Of a stretch of 64,000 nucleotides of DNA, positions 1 to 9,773 are shown piece after piece. This DNA is from Ascaphus truei. Lineage: Eukaryota > Chordata > Amphibia > Anura > Ascaphidae. The stretch lies in assembly GCA_036426205.1 (NCBI GenBank), contig CM071569.1:663460-727459 (forward strand). Reading direction: 5' to 3'. Within the stretch, counting starts at the first letter, position 1, and the number at the start of each line of letters is the position of its first letter. The translations under genes and the position numbers were made by a program. The notes under the pieces were generated by a model. The model made no database searches. It saw only the letters and a list, made by a program, of their open reading frames with translations, and was not told the DNA's origin.

Positions 1-224
1 AGACTGATGGGCGTGCCCCCTTGGGGGCGCAAGATTATTTAGGGGGGCGCAGGTGGTGTGCCGGCAGACACTGTGCGCAGACGGGCTGTTGAACAAGCTC
101 ATTGCTGCTTCTCTGCTCTCTGCTCGCTGGGGTGCCTTCCCTGCACGCAGACAGCTCCTCTTCTCCTCCTGTCTGTTTCCCTGCACACAGGGGACCAGAG
201 CAGGAGCATGCTGAGCACTATCCC

Positions 225-665
225 CAGGTGAAAGTGTGTGACTGTTCTGATTGTGTGTGTTTCTGTGTGTGTTGTGATTGAGTATCTGTGTGTGTTTTTT
301 CTTCTGTGTGTGTTGTGATTGTGTGTGGGTGGGTGTTGTGATTGTGTATTGTGTCTGTGTTGGTTGTGATTGAGTCTGTGTGATGTGTCTGTCTTGGTTG
401 TGATTGAGTGTGTTGTGTCTGTGTTGTGATTGAGTATGTGTGATGTGTCTGTGTTGGTTGTGATTGAGTGTGTTGCATCTGTGTTGTGATATGAGTGTGT
501 GTTGTGATTGAGTATGTGTGATGTGTCTGTGTTGTGATTGTGTGTGTGTGGGTGTTGTGATTGTGTCTGTGTTGGTTGTGATTGAGTGTGTTGTGTGTGT
601 GTGTGTGTGTTGTGATTGAGTATTGTGCTGTGTCTCTGTTGTGATTGTGTGTGTGGGTGTTGTGA
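225..665. repeat. GT-rich minisatellite, copy 1
   Basis: Irregular tandem array built from TGTGTTGTGATTGAGT and TGTGTCTGTGTTGG-type units of roughly 30-45 bp, many copies. On the minus strand it is stop-poor and gives long His/Thr/Asn/Gln-rich frames, which are artefacts of the repeat. The same array is at 5545-6035. Confidence 0.85.
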
Positions 666-667
666 TT

Positions 668-720
668 GAATGCAACGGTGTGCAAACTTTTGGGCACACG
701 GCAAAGCCTGGTGTGCACGG
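668..720 (+). mobile_element. hAT-like terminus (remnant)
   Basis: Carries the pattern CAACGGTGTGCAAACTTTTGG, a variant of the hAT/Charlie-type terminus CAGNGGTGCGCAAACTTTT. The same end is at 6042-6062 as CAGCGGTGCGCAAACTTTTG and, with target duplications, at 37839 and 42647. No matching right end was found here, so this is a fragment. Confidence 0.5.
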
Positions 721-1063
721 GCAGGCAGACGCTATGCGCGGGAGGGCAAAAAAGCTGTGCGCGGACAGCCGAAGAAGCTGTGTGCGGGCAGGCAGCCGAA
801 GAAGCTGTGCAGGGTGGCCAAACAGGATAGTGCAGGTGGCGGCCACATGATGGTGTTTGTGCATGCACAGGTGGCTTTGGAGATATGGGGGAGGAGCACA
901 CCCCAGTGCTATGATGTCAAACGCCCCTCCTTCCAGTGTCTGCCCTGAAAAAGCGCTGTGTTCCTGCTCTCCTTTGCTGGCAACCTGCTTCGCTGCGATC
1001 CTCTGCAAGTGCAAGTGTAGGCTGCCACTATATCACTCTGAACCTATTCCGTGAGGGGTGGGA

Positions 1064-2494
1064 AGGGGAGACTACCAATACTGATACTTCTGTGCTTCAC
1101 TATGAGATAGATCTCAGAGACCGGCTAGAAATGCTCATGGGGTTGGCACAGGACAACCATAGGGCTGCTCAGACCAAGCAGAAGACTTGGTATGATCAGA
1201 ATGCCCGTAGCAGAGAATTCATCTCTGGTCAGCCAGTGCTTGTTCTCAAGCCCATTTGGGAGAACAAATTAATGGCTGCCTGGTCGGGAACGTATCCGGT
1301 ACTACGAAAAATGAATGAGTGCAACTATGTTGTACAGGTAGATGCTGAGACAGGAAGAAATAAAACTTATCATATCAAAATGCTCAAGGAGTACATAGCA
1401 CTGAGTGTTGCATCAGTGCTGACCATTTGCAACCCACCGAAGGTGGATCCGGCGAGCAATGCTCTGCCTGATCTCCTGGGGGAGGCTAGGCAGGTGGTAC
1501 AGTGGAACAGGTTGAGGTAGGGTCTCAACTGAGTGTCAGGCAGAGGGCAGAAGCAAGGGCTATGCTAGAGAAAAATAGGGCTCTGTTCTCAGACAAGCCA
1601 GGGAAGACACACATTACGGATCACCCAGTACTTACCGGGGATCTGAGACCTCTGCATAAGCACGCTTAAAGAGTGTAAGCAGAGGTTAAGGGCAGAATAG
1701 AGAGGGAGGTAGAGGAGATGCTGGCCCTAGGGGTAATTGTACCATTCCAGAGCCCTTGGGCTTGTCCAGAAGTCCTGGTACCTAAGAAGGATGGGACCAC
1801 CCGGTTCTGTGTGGACTATCGGCAGCTCAATGCGGGCACAATGTCAGATGCCTACCCCATGCCCCGCATGGATGAGTTGTTAGATGACTCACAGGGGCAA
1901 GGTATCTGACAACAATGGATCTTATTAAAGGTTACTGGCAGATCCCTTTGACCCAGGAAGCTAGGGAGAATTCGGCATTTATTACCCTAAGTGGCCTCTA
2001 TGAATTCCTAGTGATGCCATTTGGGATGAAAAATTCACTGGCTACCTTCCAACGCCTAGTCAATCGTTTGTTGGAGGGTATGCAAGGGTTTGCAAGGGCA
2101 TACCTGGACGACATTACTGTCTTTAGTAACTGGTGGGACTCACACTTAGTGCATGTAGCAGTGGTGCTAGCCAGGATTAGGGAAGCGAGACTCATGTTGA
2201 AACCCACCAAGTGCTTAGTAGGGATGGCAGAGTTACTGTACCTAGGGCACCGGGTGGGTGGCGGCCATCTTAAGCCAGAACCAGCTAAGGTGGAAGCTAT
2301 AGTGAAGTAGCCCGTTCCCAAAACCAAGAAACAAGTTATGGCTTTCTTAGGCACCGCAGGCTACTACAGAAAGTTTGTTCCCCAGTAGAGCGCCATTGCC
2401 AAACCCCTGACTGACTTGACCCAGAAGCGACAGACTGTGCTGGTAGTCTGGTCTCCTGCTTGTGAGTTCTCCTTTCAGGCATTAAAGACTGCAC
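1064..2494 (+). pseudogene. Gmr1-like Ty3/gypsy pol, copy 1 (integrase C-terminus, then RT)
   Basis: A decayed retrotransposon polyprotein. At 1080-1400 the frame reads an integrase C-terminal (GPY/F-type) module: KTWYDQNARSREF, then VLVLKPIWENKL, then a GTYPVL box and YHIKMLKEY. Downstream, at 1700-2300, come RT motifs: VPKKDGTTRFCVDYRQLN, YPMPRMDELL, MDLIKGYWQIPL, VMPFGM and the catalytic AYLDDI. Integrase therefore precedes RT, the reverse of ordinary gypsy and the hallmark of Gmr1-type elements. Frameshifts, a stop near 1906, a TAG near 2308 and a TAG near 2386 disable it. No integrase core, gag or LTR is recognisable, so it is 5' truncated as well as 3' truncated. Confidence 0.82.
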
Positions 2495-3078
2495 TGCTGA
2501 ACACCAGGGAACATGTCATTGGGAAACACTGACATATTTCTCCCAATATGCTGTAAGGCTGTTTGTCTGTGTCAGTGCCGCCCTTTCTAAATGAATGGAG
2601 CACTAACACAGAGAAGCAGCTTCACAGCATATCAGATAAGGCACGTTGTGTCCATAACAATATATCATTACGTTTACCATTTCCAGTAGTGCAGCTAGGC
2701 AAATATGGGATATAATATACTGTAATAAAGATTTATTATTAACCAATATGCATGTGATTAAGTTACAGTATGTCCATGGGGAGGGCAGTGATGCTGAATA
2801 ACACTGGTGGCAGCAAATAAGAAGGGTTGGTAAAGAAATACAGTATATTGGTGAAAAGAGGTGTAGTGAGATGATCAGGATAGAGTGCAAGAAGAAGTGG
2901 CAGCATAAATAGAACTCAGCAACAGCACATAGTTCTGCAATGCAAGTAACACTTGTATACAACTGCATAAAGATTACAAGGACAACACTCCTAACTGTTT
3001 AAGTCATCTAACTCATCAAACTAATACCCTCAATAGTCTAGATGTTACTTTCTCCTGTTCCTTTCTGCACACCTACTC
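2495..3078. other. No gene recognised
   Basis: AT-rich sequence directly after the gypsy break. It has only short stop-bounded frames and no repeat hallmark I could name. Confidence 0.5.
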
Positions 3079-3300
3079 TTAGATGGGTCTGATCATGTGA
3101 CATGTTTCAGTTAAGTTTCTATGGGCTGCTAGGAACATGCTATGTGGCATAGCAATTAGTTTTTTATATCTAACATTGTTAAGTGGAAGAGATACATGAA
3201 AATACAGATATATTTTATCTGGTTTATAGGTTGAACTTGATGGACGTACGTCTATTTTCAACCTCATCTACTATGTAACTATATGTAACTATGTAGATGG
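3079..3300 (+). repeat. Interspersed repeat 3' end with TATGTAAC tail
   Basis: Contains GGTTGAACTTGATGGACGTA followed by a short tandem of CTATGTAA units at 3270-3295. This layout is typical of a LINE or SINE 3' end in amphibian genomes. The class is inferred from recall of the motif and was not checked. Confidence 0.45.
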
Positions 3301-4980
3301 ACCATGATTTATGTATAATTTGCCCAGAATAGTGTGCACCTCATCTGCAGCCTCCTCGTGTTTTTCGCCACAGTGACCTTATTTGTGGTCAAATGGAATT
3401 ATGTAATGTGTGCGCTCACCATGAACAAGGCGGGACCCTGTTAATGAGGTGGGAGAGAATAGAACACACCACCCACAGCAGCGGAGTCACGCCTGGAGAG
3501 AGGATAGTCAAAGTTTTCCGGGTCAGGTTTGGAGAAGGTAAAATAGTCTTGATACTTGCCAAGGTCAGAAGTTGGAGCCAGGAGAGTAGTCGGTATCCGG
3601 GTGCCATGGTCAGGGGTATGAGCCAGTAAGATAGTCATTGTTCGTATGCCGTGATCAGGAATGGAGTGGTGCGGTAGATCAGAGTCAAGCCAGGGTCAGT
3701 AATCCAGAGAGGGGTCCAAAGTCTAGCAAGGTCGGTACACAGGAGATCAAACACAAGACAAGAAAGTCAGAACAAGGCACAAACTGCAGGAACAGGGACA
3801 TGGGAACAGCAAAGCAAGGCTACATTGAACTATGCTCAGCCAAAGATTGAATGCAGGAGCTGAGCACATATGTGAACAGGAGACAATAGGAGAGAGGGTT
3901 GGAGAGGAGGAGCAGTCAGGGATAGGCTATGAGGTGCAGGAGACAGGGGGGAAGGATAGTGAGTGTTGATGCCCAGCTAGGGAGAGGTGCACGAGCGTCA
4001 CGTGTGCGCTCTGCGAGGGGCGGAAGCGCATCACAAGCGAATGGCAGAGCCAAGCCCCATGGGAACATTGAAAGTCATCCGTAGGTGCGCTCGTTCTGTA
4101 AGGAGAGCTGGAGAATGCAAAGCATCAGGTAAGGAGAAAGCACGCCGCAAGGGACGTGTTACCCGATTCCTTGCAAATTATTATTTGTGTTTTTTCAATT
4201 TAGTACGTGTCCAGCAGATGGCACACTGAATATCTTTACCTATGATACTCTGAATGGTGCAACACAGTCTGTGCAGGTGTCTTAGGAGAAGATACATGTT
4301 CAGGTGTATCTTTGTTTTATGACCTTGGACAGTGCTGTACATTTCTACTGCTTCAATTTCACACTTAATTAAAAAAACACTATGCATTTATGGAATCTGT
4401 GTCATAACTTTTTGTTACTGTGCATGGCATGGGACATGGCTCTTCTTCCATGCCACACAAGACCAGCTTGCAGTTATGCCTATATCATATATTGAGCAAT
4501 TCAAGTCAGTACAGATAAGAGAGCAAATCTAGATGGGATCTATGAGTATATCGTTGACAAGTACTAATTCTACAGAGAATCACCAAACCAAGAATGGTTG
4601 AGGAATTCGATTAGACATTAGCATGAATAATTGCTTAATTATAACACCTCTGCATCCTGGCAACAGGGGCGGATGCTGGGCACTGCACACATCGTGGATG
4701 GTATGTTTGATCATGACAGCTTTCGAAAGAGAAAGTGAATAGTCTTGGCCAAGAGATTGAATGATAGACCTTTCTGAACCGGTCCCTCCAATCTGCCACC
4801 AGCCAAGTACCTGCTCCAACGTGAGTGCCTACCCAAATACCATTACCAGTACAGACCAATCAACTCTGAAACCAAGATAAACATACATACCAATACCTGC
4901 ATCTACTAAAGTACCTGTTCCAACCTTAGAACCTGTCTCTGCCTAGGTACCTGACCCAATACAATTACCAGTATGGATCA
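3301..4980. other. Repeat-like non-coding sequence
   Basis: From 3400 to 4160 the plus strand is purine-rich, with recurring short words (GGTCAG, AGCAAGG, GGAGAG), like the U3/R part of a retroelement LTR. No terminal repeats or target duplication were found. From 4160 to 4980 it is AT-rich with no recognisable gene. Short frames here have no family signature. Confidence 0.4.
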
Positions 4981-5052
4981 ACCAAAGTAAATATGGCACC
5001 AGGCCCTGATGGCGTACATCCAAGAGTTTTTAAAGAGTTAAGTTCAGTGTCA
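4981..5052 (+). pseudogene. LINE reverse transcriptase fragment
   Basis: About 22 codons read VNMAPGPDGVHPRVFKELSS. The GPDG(I/V)HP(R)V(L)KEL block is a conserved N-terminal RT motif of CR1/L2-superfamily LINEs. Nothing recognisable from the element lies on either side, so it is a very short relic. Confidence 0.6.
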
Positions 5053-5261
5053 TGGGAGACCAGGAATTTACACCTTTATACCAGGATCATATCACTGAGC
5101 AAAACCAAGTAGTAAAACAATTTCTTCCTTAGAAACATATGTAAACACAGTGAATTACAATAAACAAGAGGAAACACACTTACTGGGGGTCTGGGCTACA
5201 AAACTAAACTTCCCTAGTTGCAATAGCGCAGAAAACAAACTCTTTGCACAGTCCTTTAGAT
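5053..5261. other. Short repeat fragment, no gene
   Basis: Contains GGGAGACCAGGAATTTACAC, resembling GGGAGACCAGGACTATCACA at 15379. The two may be fragments of one LTR-like repeat. Confidence 0.3.
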
Positions 5262-7866
5262 TAATGGTGCGCAGACTGATGGGCGTGCCCCCTTGGGGGC
5301 GCAAGATTATTTAGGGGGGTGCAGGTGGCGTGCCACAGACTACGTGTGCGGACGGGCTGTTGAACAAGCTCCTTGCTGCTTCTCTTCTCTCTGCTGTTGG
5401 GGCAGGGCCTTGCTGCTTCTCTGCTCTCTGCTCTCTGCTCAATGGGGATCTTCCCTGCACACAGACAGCCCCTCTTCTCCTCCTGTCTGTTTCCCCGCAC
5501 ACAGGGGACCAGAGCAGGAGCATGCTGAGCACTACCCCCAGGTGAAAGTGTGTGACTGTTCTGATTGTGTGTGTTTCTGGGTGTGTTGTGATTGAGTATC
5601 TGTGTGTGTCGTGTCTTCTGTGTGTGTTGTGATTGAGTGTCTGTGTTGTGATTGTGCGTGTGGGTGTTGTGATTGTGTATTGTGTCTGTGTTGGTTGTGA
5701 TTTAGTCTGTGTGTCTGTATGTGTGTGTGTTGTGTCTGTGTTGTGATTGAGTATGTGTGCTGTGTCTGTGATGGTTGTGATTGAGTGTGTTGCGTCTGTG
5801 TTGTGATTGAGTATGTGTGATGTGTCTGTGTTGGTTGGGATTTAGTGTGTTGCATGTGTGTTGTGATATGAGTGTGTGTTGTGATTGAGTATGTGTGCTG
5901 TGTCTGTATTGTGATTGTGTGTGCGGGTGTTGTGATGGTGTCTGTGTTGGTTGTGATTGAGTGTGTAGTGTCTGTGTGTTGTGATTGAGTATTGTGCTGT
6001 GTCTCTGTTGTGATTGTGTGTGTGGGTGTTGTGATTGAATGCAGCGGTGCGCAAACTTTTGGGCACGCGGCAAAGCCTGGTGTGCACGGGCAGGCAGACG
6101 CTATGAGCGGGTGGGCAAAAAAGCTGTGCACGGACAGCCGAAGAAGCTGTGTGCGGGCAGGCAGCCGAAGAAGCTGTGCAGGGTGGCCAAACAGGATAGT
6201 GCAGGTGGAGCCCACATGATGGTGTTTGTGCATGCACAGGTGGCTTTGGAGGTATGGGGGAGGAGCACACCCCAGAACTATGATGTCAAATGCCCCTCTT
6301 TCCAGAGTCTGCCCTTCAATAGCGCTGTGTTCCTGCTCTCCTCTGCTGGCAACATGCTTCACTGCGATCCTCTGCCACTATAGGGTAGGCTGCCACTATA
6401 TCACTCTGAACCTATTAAGTGAGTGGTAGGAGGGGGAGACTACCAATACTGATACTTCTGTGCTTCAGTATGTGATAGATCTCAGAGACCGGCTAGAAAT
6501 GTTCATGGGGTTGGCACAGGACAACCTTAGGGCTGCTCAGACCAAGCAGAAGACTTGGTATGATCAGAATGCCCGTAGCAGAGAATTCATCTCTGATCAG
6601 CCAGTGCTTGTTGTCAAGCCTATTTGGGAGAACAAATTAATGGCTGCCTGGTCGGAAACGTATCCGGTATTACTAAAAATGAATGAGTGCAACTATGTTG
6701 TACAGGTAGATGCTGAGACAGGATGAAATAAAACTTATCATATCAAAATGCTCAAGGAGTACATAGACCGAGTGTTGCATCAGTGATGACCATTTGCAAC
6801 CCACTGAAGGTGGATGTGGCAAGCAATGCTCTGCCTGATCTCCATGGGGAGGCTAGGCAGGGGGGTACAGTGGAACAGGTTGAGGTAGGGTCTCAGATGA
6901 GTGTCAGGCAGAGGGCAGAAGCAAGGGCTATGCTAGAGAAAAATAGGGCTCTGTTCTCAGACAAGCCAGGGAAGACACACATTACGGATCACCCAGTATT
7001 TACCAGGGATCTGAGACCTCTGCATAAGCATGCTTAAAGAGTGTCAGCAGAGGTTAAGGGCAGTATAGAGAGAGAGGTAGAGGAGATGCTGGCCCTAGGG
7101 GTAATTGTACCATTCCAGAGCCCTTGGGCTTGACCAGAAGTCCTGGTACCTAAGAAGGATGGGACCACCCAGTTCTGTGTGGACTATCGGCAGCTCAATG
7201 TGGGCACGGTGTCAGATGCCTACCCCATGCCCCGCATGGATGAGTTGTTAGATGAACTCGCAGGGGCAAGGTATGTGACAACAATAGATCTCAGTAAAGG
7301 TTACTCGCAGATTCCTTTGATCCAGGAAGCTAGGGAGAAGTAGGCATTTATTACCCTAAGTGGCCTCTATGAATTCCTAGTGATGCCATTTGGGATGAAA
7401 CATTCACCGGCTACCTTCCAACGCCTGGTAAATCGTTTGTTGGAGGGTATGCAAGGGTTTGCAAGGGCATACCTGGACGACATTGCTGTCTTTAGTAACT
7501 GGTGGAACTCACACTTAGTGAATGTAGCAGTAGTGCTAGCCAGGATTAGGGAAGCAGGACTCATGTTGAAACCCACCAAGTGCTTAATAGGGATGGCAGA
7601 GGTACTGTACCAAGGGCACCGGGTGGGTGGCGGGCATCTTAAACAAGAACCAGCTAAAGTGGAAGCTATAGTGAAGTGGCCCGTTCCCAAAACCAAGAAA
7701 CAAGTTATGGCTTTCTTAGGCACCGCAGGCTACTACAAAAAGTTTGTTCCCCAGTATAGCGCTATTGCCAAACCCCTGACTGACTTAACCCAGAAGCGAC
7801 AGACTGTGCTGGTAGTTTGGTCTCCTGCTTGTGAGTTCTCCTTTCAGGCATTAAAGACTGCACTGG
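5262..7866. repeat. Composite repeated segment, copy 2 (paralogue of 1-2494)
   Basis: Same order of parts as 1-2494 with scattered substitutions and small indels. It starts with TGGTGCGCAGACTGATGGGC, a hAT-like end followed by an inverted G/C-rich block. Copy 2 continues past the point where copy 1 breaks, into the rest of RNase H. Confidence 0.85.
5545..6035. repeat. GT-rich minisatellite, copy 2
   Basis: Same unit family as 225-665 (TGTGTTGTGATTGAGTATGT and variants). The long minus-strand His/Thr/Asn/Gln frames are repeat artefacts. Confidence 0.85.
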
Positions 7867-8032
7867 TCAGTGCCCCGATCCTTGCGGCACCAGACTATGC
7901 CAAAAAGTTCCTGGTGCAGACTGATGCCTCGGATTATGGCATTGGTGCTGTACTCAGCCAAGTGGGGGAGGAGGGCAGTGAATACCCCATGGTGTATCTA
8001 AGCTGCAAGCTGCTGCCCAGAGAGGTGGCATA
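6440..8032 (+). pseudogene. Gmr1-like Ty3/gypsy pol, copy 2 (IN C-terminus, RT, RNase H)
   Basis: Better preserved than copy 1. The integrase C-terminal module is at 6460-6780 (KTWYDQNARSREF, VLVVKPIWENKL). A linker with ALFSDKPGKTHITDHPVFT follows at 6945-7010. RT spans about 7060-7740: CVDYRQLN, YPMPRMDELLDELAGARY, VMPFGM and catalytic AYLDDI. RNase H starts with VQTDASDYGIGAVLSQ near 7915. Stops near 7036, 7132 and 7342 and a frame change mean no polyprotein can be made. The RNase H frame is cut at 8032 by a transposon and resumes at 8925. No gag, protease, integrase core or LTR was identified, so only the 3' half of pol is present. Confidence 0.85.
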
Positions 8033-8116
8033 CTGATGCAGCGGCCGTTATTCGAACACATCACGGCGCCGATTTTGAGTTCTCTGCTGTTCCACCCGCA
8101 GCATGAACGCGGCCAA

Positions 8117-8175
8117 TCGCCCCAGGAACCCGCGCTTATCCCAGGCACCCGCGCTTATCCCAGGCACCCGCGCTT
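8117..8175. repeat. Short tandem repeat, three 19-bp units
   Basis: CCCGCGCTTATCCCAGGCA repeats twice exactly and once partially (ending CGCGGATG). It lies inside the 892-bp transposon. Confidence 0.8.
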
Positions 8176-8684
8176 ATCGCGGATGTTTTATTTGAGTTTC
8201 ATGGATTCTGTTTCTTCATTTGCAATTAAATGGATGAATTGTAATGTGTACAGTACTGTGCTACTATGCTACTGTGTCAATTTCATGTTTTTAAAAGCCA
8301 GAACATTAAAATTCGTTTTTCTGCACTCGCCGCGCTCGCATCTTAGTGCGGGGTGGAGCTGGGGATCCGATACTGATCATGGGGAGCCGTCCCCGGTGAT
8401 GCCGCGGTAAACAAGTAATTACACCATGTTTCCGCGCTCACCGATGTAGCGGCACAACATTGGTGAGTGCAGGGTTGTTGGGGGACGCCTCCGAAGTACT
8501 CTCGTGCCCTTATTTACACAGAAGTGGGGTTTTATGCTCCTTTTTGGTTCGGAGCAATTGGGGGGCGTGTCTGACGGGTGTGTAACGTCATCACGCTTTG
8601 TGGGCGGTCCCACGTCGGCATCTTTGGCGCGAAAACGGGGCATTTGAATGTGTATATAAGGAAGTACTACTGATACAGTGTATA

Positions 8685-8725
8685 CTCCTTGATAAAGTGT
8701 TTTTATAACACGAAACGCGTAGGAG
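8685..8725 (+). ncRNA. Hammerhead-like ribozyme motif, U3/A8 variant
   Basis: Reads as stem I CTCC (8685-8688), core TTGATAA (8689-8695), an unpaired A (8696), stem II GTGTT/AACAC (8697-8701 and 8707-8711) closed by a 5-nt loop, GAAA (8712-8715), a minimal stem III from ACGCGT, A17 at 8721 and stem I GGAG (8722-8725). The canonical core is CUGANGA. Here C3 is U and G8 is A, so the 3-8 pair could be kept as U-A. Similar motifs lie in the Penelope-like elements of this window, and this one is probably a Penelope terminal fragment. Catalysis is untested and likely reduced. Confidence 0.6.
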
Positions 8726-8924
8726 GGTTAGTGTCACTTTTTTAGATGGATTACCTAATAAAAGAATATTTTTTACATCAACTGGTTGGGACCCACTTTT
8801 TTGCTGCTGCGCCAGAATCACTTTGTTTCTTAGTGCGGGAAGACTGGAATTCATCCCGCGGTTTCAAATCGGGATTCCGATGTACATGACGCGTGAAGCG
8901 TTTGAATAAAGACCGCTGCATCAG

Positions 8925-8975
8925 TATGCCACCATTGAAAAAGAATGTCTGGCCATAGTATGGGCTCAACAAAAG
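8925..8975 (+). pseudogene. Gmr1-like RNase H, continuation after the transposon
   Basis: After the TA duplication the frame reads YATIEKECLAIVWA, the conserved RNase H block that follows the frame left off at 8030. Homology ends near 8975, where the sequence joins an unrelated open frame. Confidence 0.85.
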
Positions 8976-9481
8976 ACAGGGGGTCCCGATCGAGCCAAGG
9001 GTGGTCTGGGGAGTCACGGGACACATCGGAGGAACGGCCTGGGTCGGCCATGGACTGGGGGGACTGTTTCACATCTGATGAGGGGTCGGGGAGAGAAGAA
9101 ACACCTGTTGTGACATCCCCGAAATTGAACTCCACTACTTATACCCATATTGTAATGGGAAGGCCAAAACGTTATGGGACGGCCACCCGTTCAAACACTA
9201 CATCTGGTGTCTCTTCTGGTGGAGAGACTGAGGAGTCTGAGACTGCGCTGGCAGTAAAGGAGCAGTCCTTGGAGCATAGTACCACGTGGTGGGCTCCGTT
9301 GTATGGGGGGTATTCTGAGTGGCTAGACCACACAAGATTTATATTAATGCGGGGAGATGTAGTTGACCACTGGTGGGATGTGGGTGAGTACTCGGCTGAG
9401 GAACGCCATGAGAAGTTGGTGAGAAAGTGGGATGAAATCCAGAAGGGAATAGTCACCCCAAGGGAATTAGCTATACTTTAA
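8976..9481 (+). CDS. Unassigned open frame downstream of the gypsy break
   Basis: An uninterrupted frame runs to TAA at 9479-9481. The first in-frame ATG (8945) lies in out-of-frame RNase H sequence, so the true start is unknown and homology probably begins after 8975. The product is acidic and Ser/Thr/Gly-rich in its first half (GSGREETPVV, SSGGETEESET). The second half looks globular and Trp-rich (GGYSEWLDHTRF, VVDHWWDVGEYS, KLVRKWDEIQ). I do not recognise the family. It may be an accessory or gag-like frame of a retroelement or a piece of another transposon. No promoter or poly(A) signal assigns it. Confidence 0.35.
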
Positions 9482-9773
9482 ATATGCTCCCACATAGCTC
9501 GTAGGTCGCATCACGCCCGTTCCGCAGCGGAACAGGATGGACCCAATGATGAAGCATGCCACCAAGGGGAAACCCTATTGGGTGAGGTTAATATAAAGAA
9601 AACATTCTGTTTTCTTTGCTTTTTTGAAAAAGAGTTGGTTTTGCAGTACTGAATGGTCTTTTTTTGATTAGAAGTATATATACCCACCCACCCACACTGT
9701 GTGCCACACACATACACTTTTCCTTTTTCAAGTTTCTATTACTGCATACAGAGCTGTATTCAATAAATAGTGC
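9482..9773. other. No gene recognised
   Basis: AT-rich sequence with a short CCCA tandem near 9681-9692. Nothing identifiable before the LINE. Confidence 0.5.

Larger units (their letters stand above)
1..2494. repeat. Composite repeated segment, copy 1 (paralogue of 5262-7866)
   Basis: This stretch is matched nearly base for base by 5262-7866. Both have the same order: a G-rich hAT-like end, a region encoding short C-terminal-like junk frames, a GT-rich minisatellite, a second hAT-like end and a truncated gypsy pol. Copy 1 begins before the window and ends abruptly near 2494, inside RNase H ('gactgcactg' then unrelated sequence). The shared left part argues for duplication of a composite repeat rather than two independent gypsy insertions. 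Confidence 0.85.
8033..8924. mobile_element. 892-bp TA-flanked TIR transposon inside RNase H
   Basis: The ends are imperfect inverted repeats: left CTGATGCAGCGGCCGTTATT, right (reverse complement) CTGATGCAGCGGTCTTTATT, continuing with AAC for about 27 bp at roughly 85% identity. The flanking dinucleotide TA is present on both sides (8031-8032 and 8925-8926). Removing element plus one TA restores the RNase H reading frame across GGCA-TA-TGCC, which proves the boundaries. TA duplication points to the Tc1/mariner superfamily. No transposase frame is present, so it is non-autonomous. It contains a 19-bp tandem (8117-8172) and a hammerhead-like motif (8685-8725). Confidence 0.85.

Noticed and set aside
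99..901. Two overlapping minus-strand frames of about 200-230 codons rich in His, Thr, Asn and Gln, with similar ones at 5532-6362.
   Set aside because: They are produced by the GT-rich minisatellite read on the complementary strand; composition is entirely repeat-driven and the same peptide appears in more than one frame.
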